Source: Candidatus Aalborgicola defluviihabitans (GTDB lineage Bacteria; Pseudomonadota; Gammaproteobacteria; Burkholderiales; Burkholderiaceae_C). From it: a stretch of 64,000 nt of DNA. The translations under genes were made by a program, and so were the position numbers. Positions 51,904 through 59,958 of this stretch are shown piece after piece. The first letter of the stretch is position 1. Each line of letters starts with the position of its first letter. The notes beneath the pieces are model-generated. The model saw nothing but the letters and a program-made list of their open reading frames with translations. It was not told where the DNA came from and made no database searches. The stretch is taken from positions 248,001 to 312,000 of the forward strand of contig JADIXX010000008.1 in NCBI GenBank assembly GCA_016705575.1, read 5' to 3'.

Positions 51904-53019
51904 TTAATCCCCGAACATTTTCTGCTTGAGCTCGCGGCGCTGCTGGGCTTCCAGCGACAACGTAGCCGTGGGGCGGGCCAGCAGGCGGCCAACGCCGATG
52001 GCCTCACCAGTTTCGTCGCAATAGCCATAGTCTCCGGCATCGATTCGGACGATGGATTGCTCGATCTTTTTGAGCAATTTGCGCTCACGATCACGGGTGC
52101 GCAGTTCCAATGCATGCTCTTCCTCAATGGTGGCCCGGTCCGCCGGATCGGGGACAACCGAGGTGTCTTCACGTAAATGCTCGGTGGTTTCGCCGGCGCT
52201 ATTGAGAATGTCCAGTTTGAGCGTCGTCAGTTTCAAACGGAAGGCGGCCAACTGCACGGAATTCATGTACTCGGAGTCGGGCATGGCCATCAACTCGGCA
52301 TCGGACAACTCGCCGGGTTCCTTGGTCTTCCAGTTATTGGCCAATTTGGCATCTTTCTTGACCGACGAGGGCAACGCGGGCACGATGAAAGTGGTCGGCG
52401 CCGAGGGCGCATAACTGGCCTTGGCCGCCGTGGACGCAACGCTTTGGGCGATGGACGGTACGGTCAATTGCGCGAGTCTGGAAGAGGGACGACCAGCCTT
52501 GGCGGGCACGGCAATGGGAGCAACGGGAACAGGGGTCATTTTTTCTACAGGAGGAGCAACCAGCGGGGTTTTAGTTTTGGATGAAACAGCGGCGGAAATC
52601 GCCTTGGCAGATGCCTTCGCAGCTCGCACTAACGGTTTGACCACTGTAGCCTTGACTGCCGGTTTGCCCGGCTTTGCCACAACAACCTTGGCCACCGGTT
52701 TGACCGGCGCTTTAGCAGTCGGCTTGGAGGCAAGTTTAGCGGCGGGCTTGATTATGGGCTTTGCGGTCTTGGCCACAGCAACCCTGCTCACGGTTTTGAC
52801 TGGCGCTTTAGCAGCCGATTTGGGGGCAGGCTTGGATGCAACCTTGGCAGTTGCCTTACTCGCAACGGTGGTCTTGGCGACCGGCTTGGCCGATTTGGCG
52901 ACCGGTTTGGTCACCGCAGCGACAGATTGGGCTGCCAACTTGCCCTTGGGCTGGCTGCTGGCTGCCGCTTTGGTTGGGGCCACTTTGGCCTGGCTGCTTT
53001 TTCCCGGTTTAGCTTTCAC
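51904..53019 (-). CDS. dksA: DksA-family RNA polymerase regulator with a long histone-H1-like N-terminal extension
   Basis: 371 residues, against about 150 for DksA. The last about 126 residues are DksA: coiled coil with tip motif DPADRATIEEE, then DYGYCDETGEAIGVGRLLARP, in which only one of the four zinc cysteines remains (C-D-E-T; T-L-S-L-E-A). The first about 240 residues are Lys/Ala/Pro/Val-rich repeats such as KPVAK, KPAPKSAAKAPVK and KPTAKAPVK, like the histone-H1-type AlgP tails. GTG at 53017-53019 has AGGAGA eight bases upstream, so the extension is probably translated. It should modulate rRNA and stress promoters with ppGpp; DNA binding by the tail is inference. Confidence 0.88.
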   Translation of the reverse strand: MKAKPGKSSQAKVAPTKAAASSQPKGKLAAQSVAAVTKPVAKSAKPVAKTTVASKATAKVASKPAPKSAAKAPVKTVSRVAVAKTAKPIIKPAAKLASKPTAKAPVKPVAKVVVAKPGKPAVKATVVKPLVRAAKASAKAISAAVSSKTKTPLVAPPVEKMTPVPVAPIAVPAKAGRPSSRLAQLTVPSIAQSVASTAAKASYAPSAPTTFIVPALPSSVKKDAKLANNWKTKEPGELSDAELMAMPDSEYMNSVQLAAFRLKLTTLKLDILNSAGETTEHLREDTSVVPDPADRATIEEEHALELRTRDRERKLLKKIEQSIVRIDAGDYGYCDETGEAIGVGRLLARPTATLSLEAQQRRELKQKMFGD

Positions 53020-53242
53020 TGCTTGTCTCCTGGCAGAAAGGATCTGCTCATGGTCGGTGGTTCTCACAGTTCCGCTGCGAATCTTGGAAGACGGCGCCGG
53101 CGGGGCTTCTACGGCGCGCGAGTGTACAGGCTTCCCCACTGGAAATCCCATCAGTTGCAAAATCGAGACAATCATTTGACTTTCAATTCGGAAAATACAC
53201 TAAAAACACGGATACACAGCACGAACTGCCAACACCAGCAGA

Positions 53243-54295
53243 CTACACCAATGACTGCTCCATTCCCTGCAACAAAATATCCTTTGGCAAATCAATGCCG
53301 ATAAAGACCATTTTGCTGCCTCTGGGCTCACCTTCGGCCCATTGCGGCCCCAGATCGCTACCCATTAATTGGTGCACGCCCTGGAAGATGACCTTGCGGT
53401 CCGTACCCTCCATATACAACACCCCTTTATAGCGCAGCATGCGTGGGCCATAAATATTGACGATAGCGCTCAGAAAGTCTTCCAGCTTGGCCGGATCAAA
53501 CGCCCGGTCAGATTTAAAGACAAAGCTCTTGACGTCATCGTCGTGGTGATGGTGGTGGCCACCGCCATGTGCATGGGCCGGATGGTTGCAGGCCTCGCCG
53601 GGGGCGTGGTCATGCCCCGCATGGTGGTCGTGGTCGTCCTCCTTCAAAAAGTCGGGATCGATATCCAGCTTGGCATTCAGGTTAAAACCGCGCAGGTCAA
53701 ACACCTCACTCAAGGCCACCTCGCCAAAGTGCACCGCCTTTTGCGGTGCGCGCGGGTTCATGTGCTTGAGCCGTTGCATCAGATCGGCCGTTTCTTCTTT
53801 GGACACCAGATCGGTCTTGCTGATGAAAATCTGGTCGGCAAAGCCCACCTGCCGGCGCGCCTCTTGACGGTCGTCGAGCTGGGTTTGGGCGTGCTTGGCA
53901 TCCACCAGCGTCAAGATGGAGTCCAGTAAATAGGACTCCGCAATCTCGTCGTCCATGAAAAAGGTTTGTGCCACCGGGCCTGGGTCGGCAACGCCGGTGG
54001 TCTCAATTACCACGCGATCGAAGTCCAACTCGCCCTTGCGCTTTTTCTCGGCCAGGTCGCAGAGCGTAGCGCGCAGGTCTTCGCGGATGGTGCAGCAGAT
54101 GCAGCCATTGCTCATCTGGATGATTTGCTCGTTGGTGTCACTCACCAGAATGTCGCTGTCGATGTTCTCTTCGCCAAACTCGTTCTCAATGACGGCGATT
54201 TTTTGGCCATGCGCTTCGGCCAGCACGCGCTTGAGCAGCGTGGTTTTGCCCGAGCCCAGAAAGCCGGTCAGGATGGTCGCGGGAATCAAACTCAT
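53243..54295 (-). CDS. COG0523 (CobW/ZigA-type) metallochaperone GTPase
   Basis: 350 residues. Walker A TGFLGSGKTTLLKRVL, metal motif NGCICCTI (CxCC), GTPase blocks ETTGVADPGPV and ISKTDLV, then a His/Asp-rich loop (about 222-252, containing HDHHAGHDHAPGE and HGGGHHHHHDDD) and the CobW C-terminal domain (about 257-345). Such proteins deliver zinc or cobalt under metal limitation. It lies 223 bp upstream of the cysteine-poor dksA; that pairing recalls zinc-starvation loci, but no Zur box was identified. Confidence 0.88.
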   Translation of the reverse strand: MSLIPATILTGFLGSGKTTLLKRVLAEAHGQKIAVIENEFGEENIDSDILVSDTNEQIIQMSNGCICCTIREDLRATLCDLAEKKRKGELDFDRVVIETTGVADPGPVAQTFFMDDEIAESYLLDSILTLVDAKHAQTQLDDRQEARRQVGFADQIFISKTDLVSKEETADLMQRLKHMNPRAPQKAVHFGEVALSEVFDLRGFNLNAKLDIDPDFLKEDDHDHHAGHDHAPGEACNHPAHAHGGGHHHHHDDDVKSFVFKSDRAFDPAKLEDFLSAIVNIYGPRMLRYKGVLYMEGTDRKVIFQGVHQLMGSDLGPQWAEGEPRGSKMVFIGIDLPKDILLQGMEQSLV

Positions 54296-54348
54296 GGGTC
54301 AATCCAAAAATCAGCAGGTGGGGAGTGTACTGGCCATTTCAAGGCACT

Positions 54349-55530
54349 TCACTTACGCATCACCACAAGGCCTTTGAGGTATTCCCCCTCGGGGAACGCA
54401 ATGGTCATGGGATGGTCGGGCGCGCCGCCCATGCGATCGGTAATGAAACCATCGACCCCGGCGTCCGAACCCGCCCCGGCCACGATTTTGTGGAACAGAT
54501 CGGCACTGATGCCGCCCGAGCAGGAATAGGTGAACAACACGCCGCCCGGCTCCAGCAACTTGAGCGCCAGCCGGTTGATGTCTTTATAGGCCCGCGCCGC
54601 GCGTTCGGCGTGCGCCACGGTGGGGGCAAATTTGGGCGGGTCCAGCACGATGGCGTCAAAGGTTTGCCCCTGGTCCAGAAAGCGGCGCAGGGAGGCATTG
54701 ACGTCGGCATCCATGAACGTGGTGCGTGCTGCGTCAAAGCCGTTCAGGGCCACATTGGCTGCCGCTTTTTCAATGGCCGGCCCGGATGAGTCGATCGACG
54801 TGACGTGCGCCGCACCACCCGCGAGCGCCGCCACCGTAAAACCCCCGGTGTAGCAGTAGCAATTGAGCACCCGCTGAAACTGCAGGCGGCGCGTGAAATC
54901 GGCAAACTTCTTGCGGCTGTCGCGCTGATCCAGGTAGAAGCCGGTCTTGTGGCCGTCGGCAATGGAGAGGGCCAGCTTCCAGTCGTGCTCGCGCAGCACC
55001 AGATCGGTGGGGCCCTCGCCGCGCAACCAGCCGGTCACCTCGGGTAGGCCTTCCAAGGCACGGCTGCTGGCGTCTGAGCGCTCGTAGAGCTTGGTCAGGC
55101 CGGTGGCGGCCAGGAGCGCATCGGCAATTACGTCTTTCCACTTCTCCACACCGGCCGAGGTGAACTGCGCCACCATAGTGTCGCCGTAGCGGTCCACGAT
55201 CAGGCCCGGCAGACCATCGGACTCGCCATGGACCAGCCTGCAGCCATCACTTTGTATGTCAAATCGTGCTCTAGCCCTCGTTGAAGCTACACAGGCAGCT
55301 ATAAAAAACGAAGCATCAATGCGCTGACTCTCATCAAAACTCCAGACCCGGGCTCGGATTTTTGATTGCGGGCTGAACGCCGCCCAGCCCAGGAACTGGC
55401 CTTCTGCCGAATCCACCCGCACGGTCTCGCCACTGTCGCCACCGCCCTTGGCAATGGCCGATTCAAAGATCCAGGGATGGCGGCGTTGCAGGGAGCGCTC
55501 TTTGCCGGCGCGCAGGCGAATGGTTTTCAT
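54349..55530 (-). CDS. rlmI: 23S rRNA m5C1962 methyltransferase RlmI-like
   Basis: 393 residues: N-terminal PUA domain (about 1-75, LRAGKERSLQRRHPWIFESAI), then a class I SAM methyltransferase (about 190-390) with NCYCYTGGFTVAALAGGA, the FDAIVLDPPKFAP block and LFTYSCSGGI. A dispersed-repeat copy encodes ASFFIAACVASTRARARF (about 73-90) at the junction after the PUA domain. ATG at 55528-55530; xerC ends 9 bp upstream of it. Confidence 0.88.
   Translation of the reverse strand: MKTIRLRAGKERSLQRRHPWIFESAIAKGGGDSGETVRVDSAEGQFLGWAAFSPQSKIRARVWSFDESQRIDASFFIAACVASTRARARFDIQSDGCRLVHGESDGLPGLIVDRYGDTMVAQFTSAGVEKWKDVIADALLAATGLTKLYERSDASSRALEGLPEVTGWLRGEGPTDLVLREHDWKLALSIADGHKTGFYLDQRDSRKKFADFTRRLQFQRVLNCYCYTGGFTVAALAGGAAHVTSIDSSGPAIEKAAANVALNGFDAARTTFMDADVNASLRRFLDQGQTFDAIVLDPPKFAPTVAHAERAARAYKDINRLALKLLEPGGVLFTYSCSGGISADLFHKIVAGAGSDAGVDGFITDRMGGAPDHPMTIAFPEGEYLKGLVVMRK
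55261..55314 (-). repeat. In-frame dispersed repeat, copy in rlmI
   Basis: In repeat-forward orientation (minus strand): left arm GCTTC-GTTTTTT-ATAGC, TGCCTGTGTAGCTTCA, core ACGAGGGCTAGAG, end CGATTT. rlmI reads it in the murD-type frame (ACG AGG GCT AGA). Among the clearest copies. Confidence 0.85.
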
Positions 55531-55539
55531 GCCCTATTG

Positions 55540-56499
55540 TCACTCCGACCCCTTTTTCGCCTTGGCCCTTGGGTGGGCCGCATCGTAGGCCCGGGCCAGG
55601 TGCTGAAAATCAAGCCGCGTGTAGACCTGGGTGGTGCTGATGTTGGCGTGGCCCAGCAGTTCTTGCACGGCCCGCAAATCGCTGCTGGACTGCAGCATAT
55701 GGCTGGCAAAGGAGTGGCGCAGCATGTGCGGGTGCACGGGGGTTGCCAGGCCGGCCTGCAGGCTGCGGCTGCGCAAGCGCTGCCAGACCGACTGGGGCGT
55801 GAGCCGCGTACCGTTGCGCCCAATGAACAGGGCCGCCTGCTCAGGGCAATCACCACGCAAGGCCTGCCACTTTTGCAACGCAACCAGCGCCATGCTGCCA
55901 ACCGGCACATCGCGCACTTTGGCGCCTTTGCCCAGCACATGGGCCATGGCCGACGGAATATCAACCCAGCCCCGGGCCTCTTTGCTGGCCACCAGGTCCA
56001 GCCCCACCAGTTCCCCTACCCGCAGGCCGCTGCCATAGAGCAACTCCACCATGGCGGCGTCACGGGCTTCGAGCCAGGGGTTGTCGGCACTGTGGAAGTT
56101 GGCAAACTGCACCGCATCATCCACGCCCAGCGCCTTGGGCAGGGGTTTGGGGGACTTGGGCGAACGCACGTCTTGCACCGAGTTGCTGGGAACCAGGTGT
56201 TGCCGCCCCAGCCAGGTATAGAAACCGCGCCAGCCCGACAGGATGAGCGCAATGCCACGCCCGCTGCGGCCATTGGAATGCATCAACGCCACCCAGCGGC
56301 GGATATGCGGATTGCGGACCGCCGTCAGGGCCACTGGCACCTGGGCGGCAAAGTCACGCAGCTTTTGCAGATCCAGGGCGTACAACTCCACCGTGCGGGC
56401 GGCCAAGCGCTTTTCAACCCGCACGTATTCAAGGTAGCGTTCCACCAGCGCCCCATCCTGCGGGACAAGCCCTGCGATTGGCGGCCCGGCGGCGTTCAT
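55540..56499 (-). CDS. xerC: Tyrosine recombinase XerC
   Basis: 319 residues: N-terminal core-binding SAM-like domain (about 15-100) and catalytic domain with Arg in LLYGSGLRVGEL, HPHMLRHSFASHML, LLGHANISTTQVYTRLD (catalytic Tyr near 291). It resolves chromosome dimers at dif with XerD. The XerC assignment rests on the dapF-DUF484-xerC neighbourhood. The first codons (MNAAGPP) coincide with the terminal 17-mer of the GC-rich repeat found at 46.5 kb, so the N-terminus may have been remodelled by that element. Confidence 0.93.
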   Translation of the reverse strand: MNAAGPPIAGLVPQDGALVERYLEYVRVEKRLAARTVELYALDLQKLRDFAAQVPVALTAVRNPHIRRWVALMHSNGRSGRGIALILSGWRGFYTWLGRQHLVPSNSVQDVRSPKSPKPLPKALGVDDAVQFANFHSADNPWLEARDAAMVELLYGSGLRVGELVGLDLVASKEARGWVDIPSAMAHVLGKGAKVRDVPVGSMALVALQKWQALRGDCPEQAALFIGRNGTRLTPQSVWQRLRSRSLQAGLATPVHPHMLRHSFASHMLQSSSDLRAVQELLGHANISTTQVYTRLDFQHLARAYDAAHPRAKAKKGSE

Positions 56500-56520
56500 G
56501 CAGCGCTTACCGCAGTGGGC

Positions 56521-57201
56521 CTACTTCAGGCGGGACAGTGCGGCGCTGACCAGCTCGCCAATGCGGGCCAAAAAGTCGGTGCCCATGCCGCTGTGAAAGC
56601 GCTGCGGGTCCGGCGAGGCCAGTACCAGCAGGCCAAAGGCCGGGCTGGCGGGTGCTCCACCGCGCAGGGGAATCAGGGCCAGCGAGGTCACAGTGGAAGG
56701 GTCTTCCAGCCAGGTCACCGCCTCAAAGCCGGTGTTCAGGCCGCAAAACGGTTCCATCAGGGACGAGGCAAACACCCGGGCATCCTCGCTAACCTCGGCA
56801 GCCGCGGTCAGACCGGAGTACTCGGTGGCCACGCCCCACAAACGCAGGCCCACCTGTGGCACGGAAAACTGGGTCTGGATGTCCTGCTCAATCACACCCG
56901 GCATGGCATAAAAGTCACTCACCATGATCAGGCTGCGCGCCCAGCGCAGGATTCTGTCGGACAGCATCACGTTGTCGCTGCCGTGACGGATCATTTCCAT
57001 GATGCGCTGCTCCAGCGACTTGATTTTTTCGCGCAGCATTTCGGCCTGGCGCTCTTGCAAGCCCACGGCGCGGTTGCTGTGCGGGCTGGTGAACTGCACG
57101 GCGGCCAGCAGTTCGGCATGGCGCTGAAAGAAATCGGGCGTGTTCGCCAGGTAGTTGGCGATATCGTCTTCGGTGATGGGGTTGTTGATGGCGTTGTTCA
57201 T
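56521..57201 (-). CDS. DUF484 (GAF-like) protein
   Basis: 226 residues. N-terminal helix block TEDDIANYLANTPDFFQRHAELL, basic coiled coil (RQAEMLREKIKSLEQRIMEMI), then a GAF-like domain (about 85-225). Conserved partner between dapF and xerC in proteobacteria; biochemical role not known to me. ATGA overlap with dapF. Confidence 0.9.
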   Translation of the reverse strand: MNNAINNPITEDDIANYLANTPDFFQRHAELLAAVQFTSPHSNRAVGLQERQAEMLREKIKSLEQRIMEMIRHGSDNVMLSDRILRWARSLIMVSDFYAMPGVIEQDIQTQFSVPQVGLRLWGVATEYSGLTAAAEVSEDARVFASSLMEPFCGLNTGFEAVTWLEDPSTVTSLALIPLRGGAPASPAFGLLVLASPDPQRFHSGMGTDFLARIGELVSAALSRLK

Positions 57202-58073
57202 AGGTTGTCTGGAAGTTCAATCTCACCCTGGAAAACGGTGGTGGCCGGGCCGGTCATCATGACAGGTTCGCCCAAGCCGGCCCAGGCAATGCTCAGGTCT
57301 CCGCCGCGCGTCTGCACGGCCACGGTGGCATCGAGCAGACCGAGCCGAATGCCCGCCACCACGGCCGCACAGGCTCCGGTGCCACAGGCCAGTGTCTCGC
57401 CCACGCCGCGCTCAACCACCCGCAGGCGGATATGGGTGCGGTCAACCACCTGCATAAAGCCCACATTCACCCCTTGCGGAAAACGGGGGCTGGCCTGCAC
57501 CAGCGGGCCTAAGGTGGCCACGGCAGCGGTGTCCACACTGTCCACCTGCAGCACCGCATGCGGGTTGCCCATGGACACGGGCGCTACCAAAACAGGAGCT
57601 GCATGTGTAGATTCGACGAGGGCTAGAGGCCAATTTCCCCATGCACCTTGTGGTTGCAGCGTTAAACCAGCGGCATCAAACGGAATCTGCTCCAGCGCAA
57701 ACACCGGCACGCCCATGTTGACGGTGACGCGGCCATCCGCAGTCAGGCGCGGCTCGATCACGCCCTTCATGGTCTGCACCCGGATCACGTCTTTGTCGGT
57801 GAGGCCCTGGTCGCGCACAAAGCGGGCAAAGCAGCGCGAACCGTTGCCACATTGTTCGACCTCGGCGCCGTCGGCGTTGTGGATTACATATTCAAAATCG
57901 ATGCCCTCGGCGGGTGAGGGCCGCACCGTGAGGATCTGGTCAGCCCCCACACCAAAGTGGCGATCACCCAGCAAGCGGTAGTGGGCCGCCGTGAGGCCCA
58001 GGCGCCCCCGCGTCTCATCCAGCACAACAAAGTCGTTGCCGGCGCCCTGCATTTTGGTGAATGGTAGTCGCAT
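57198..58073 (-). CDS. dapF: Diaminopimelate epimerase DapF
   Basis: 291 residues. Catalytic cysteines in QCGNGSRCFARF and ACGTGACAAV; start RLPFTKMQGAGNDFVVLDE. Converts LL- to meso-diaminopimelate for lysine and for MurE. A dispersed-repeat copy adds NWPLALVESTHAAPVLVA (about 146-163) before the conserved SMGNPHAV block. Confidence 0.96.
   Translation of the reverse strand: MRLPFTKMQGAGNDFVVLDETRGRLGLTAAHYRLLGDRHFGVGADQILTVRPSPAEGIDFEYVIHNADGAEVEQCGNGSRCFARFVRDQGLTDKDVIRVQTMKGVIEPRLTADGRVTVNMGVPVFALEQIPFDAAGLTLQPQGAWGNWPLALVESTHAAPVLVAPVSMGNPHAVLQVDSVDTAAVATLGPLVQASPRFPQGVNVGFMQVVDRTHIRLRVVERGVGETLACGTGACAAVVAGIRLGLLDATVAVQTRGGDLSIAWAGLGEPVMMTGPATTVFQGEIELPDNL
57583..57636 (+). repeat. In-frame dispersed repeat, copy in dapF
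   Basis: Left arm GCTAC-CAAAACA-GGAGC, then TGCATGTGTAGATTCG, core ACGAGGGCTAGAGGCC, end AATTT. A near-complete reference copy for the family; dapF reads the opposite strand (CTA GCC CTC GTC). Confidence 0.85.
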
Positions 58074-58089
58074 GGCGTGGATTATCGGT

Positions 58090-58806
58090 CTACTGCGACC
58101 CGCCTACTTTGCATTTTTTGCCTGCACCGATGTAGGTGCTCATGAAGGTGTCGCGGTTGTTGTCGCGGTTCATCTCGCCAACACCGCTCAGGCCTAGCTC
58201 CTGCTTGCATTCGTTGTCTTTGGCGACGCGGGCCAAGACGTCCTCCCGCAAGGTGGACACTGCGGCGGCGGCCATCGCCTTGTGCAATGGATTGGTACGC
58301 ACAGGGTCAATCTCGTCCAGTCGGCCAGCGTCTTTGGCTAGTCCGCGGAAGGTGCCTTTCTCGGCATCGGCCAGGGCTCTTTGGAGGGCCTGAGTGTCAA
58401 TGCGCACGGCGGGGCTACTGGCGGCGGCAAGCGGTTCGCTGGCAAGTGATTTGCCGGCAATGGGCGCAGGAGGGGCCTCACCGGCTGGAACCGGTACCCA
58501 GACCGCAAGGCTGGGTGGCGCTTGCGTGTCGAGTATGCGCGCGTCACTGCCGGGAACACGGCGCGCCGGCTCCTGCGTAGCAGTGCGTGGCACCGCACCG
58601 GAAACAAGTGGCAGCAAATTCACCACCAGCCGCAGGGTGGTGGCCAGCGCGGCATCGGGTCGAGGCTGTGCGCGATCGTGTTCGGCTGCACGGTAGGGGT
58701 TGGCATAGTAGGCCAGCACGCTCAGAAAAACGCCGTGCCCCAGCAGCACGACCAGCAATACGGCTTGCCGACTCCTGCGCGGGTATCGGGTCGCGGTGAT
58801 GGCCAT
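58090..58806 (-). CDS. Unknown membrane-anchored protein
   Basis: 238 residues from ATG at 58804-58806, set by GGGGGAGAGTGC upstream. One N-terminal membrane span (about 12-32), then Ala/Pro-rich periplasmic sequence and a short C-terminal domain (about 165-238) with cysteines near NECKQELGLSG and KKCKVGG. Not recognised. It lies 16 bp upstream of dapF on the same strand and diverges from the MBL gene. Confidence 0.65.
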   Translation of the reverse strand: MAITATRYPRRSRQAVLLVVLLGHGVFLSVLAYYANPYRAAEHDRAQPRPDAALATTLRLVVNLLPLVSGAVPRTATQEPARRVPGSDARILDTQAPPSLAVWVPVPAGEAPPAPIAGKSLASEPLAAASSPAVRIDTQALQRALADAEKGTFRGLAKDAGRLDEIDPVRTNPLHKAMAAAAVSTLREDVLARVAKDNECKQELGLSGVGEMNRDNNRDTFMSTYIGAGKKCKVGGSQ

Positions 58807-58878
58807 GCACTCTCCCCCTGTGGTTTGGCTCTGGATTATGCCCAGCAGTCGGTGCGACCTTGCGGCACAATCCGGCGC

Positions 58879-59934
58879 ATGGTACGCCCCAATCAACGAC
58901 TGCACCCCCAAGCCACTCTGATCGATGCCACCGCCACGGCTGAGCCCGAACGCACCGGCCTGCAAGGTGGCATCCAAGCCCGGTTTCTCCAGCACGACAT
59001 GGCCTATGGCGAGCTGGCCCTGGTGTGCCCCAGCGGCACGGAACCGCACCACGCGCTAGACTGGCAATGCGAACGCCCGGTGCATCTGCTGCGCAATGTG
59101 CAACGCCTGACCGCACCCAACGCCGGCTTCATGACGGGGCCCGGCACCAACAGCTATCTGGTGGGTGATGCCCACACCGGCTTCATCGCCATCGACCCCG
59201 GCCCGGCCGACGCCGACCACCTGGTGCGCTTATGGCGCGCGGCCCTGCACCCGGACGGCAGCGGTGGCAACATTGCCATGATTGTCTGCACCCATTCGCA
59301 CCCGGACCATTCGCCAGGTGCAGCACCGCTCAAAGCGCTGTGTGACGGGCGACCGCCCATTTTGGGCCTGCCGTCTGCCCCCACGGCGCGTGCCGCCAGC
59401 GCATTCACACCGGACAGAACGCTACAAAATCAGGAGCTGCTTGCGTTTATTCCACGAGGGCTGGAGGTCAATTTTGCATCCAAACATACGCTGCAGGTGG
59501 TGCACACACCGGGCCACGCCGCCAACCACCTTTGCCTGTTGCTGGTGGAAGATGGTCTGTTGTTCTCGGGCGACCACATCCTGAACGGCAGCACCACAGT
59601 GGTCGACCCGCCCGATGGCAACATGGCCGACTATCTGGATTCGCTGGACACCCTGCTGGCCCTGTGCCAGCAGCACGACGTGCAGTTCATCCTGCCCGCG
59701 CACGGCCACGTGTTGGGTGGCTCGCAGGCGGCGGCCTGTGGGGCCATCACGCATCTGAAGGCCCACCGCCTGAAACGCGAGGCCAAGATCGCGGCCGTGG
59801 TGGCCGCCCACCCCAACGGCACGGTGGACGATTGGCTGCCCCTGGCCTACGATGATGTGCCGCCGCGCGCGTGGCCAGTGGCCAAGCGCTCGCTGCTGGC
59901 GCATCTGGAGCGCATACAGGGTCGCCCTGCTTGA
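58879..59934 (+). CDS. Metallo-beta-lactamase-fold hydrolase (LACTB2/glyoxalase II-like)
   Basis: 351 residues from ATG at 58879. Binuclear-metal motif THSHPDHSPG (HxHxDH), TPGHAANH, SGDHIL and PAHGH; a C-terminal winged-helix-like region (about 270-351) as in LACTB2. A dispersed-repeat copy encodes LQNQELLAFIPRGLEVNF (about 182-199) between the two metal motifs. Substrate unknown. Confidence 0.85.
   Translation: MVRPNQRLHPQATLIDATATAEPERTGLQGGIQARFLQHDMAYGELALVCPSGTEPHHALDWQCERPVHLLRNVQRLTAPNAGFMTGPGTNSYLVGDAHTGFIAIDPGPADADHLVRLWRAALHPDGSGGNIAMIVCTHSHPDHSPGAAPLKALCDGRPPILGLPSAPTARAASAFTPDRTLQNQELLAFIPRGLEVNFASKHTLQVVHTPGHAANHLCLLLVEDGLLFSGDHILNGSTTVVDPPDGNMADYLDSLDTLLALCQQHDVQFILPAHGHVLGGSQAAACGAITHLKAHRLKREAKIAAVVAAHPNGTVDDWLPLAYDDVPPRAWPVAKRSLLAHLERIQGRPA
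59421..59475 (+). repeat. In-frame dispersed repeat, copy in MBL hydrolase
   Basis: Left arm GCTAC-AAAATCA-GGAGC, TGCTTGCGTTTATTCC, core ACGAGGGCTGGAGGTC, end AATTTT. Read by the host gene in the forward sense, in the same frame as the murG copy. Clear copy. Confidence 0.85.
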
Positions 59935-59958
59935 ATCGTGCCAAGTTTTAACCAACTC

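Noticed and set aside
52421..53179. 252-codon plus-strand frame, Ala/Leu/Thr-rich, looking membrane-like
   Set aside because: It is the complement of the Lys/Ala/Pro-rich DksA tail, whose GTG has a strong ribosome site.
55366..57981. 871-codon open frame on the plus strand
   Set aside because: It is antisense to rlmI, xerC, DUF484 and dapF, all with clear family motifs; the translation has no domain and reflects GC-rich codon bias.
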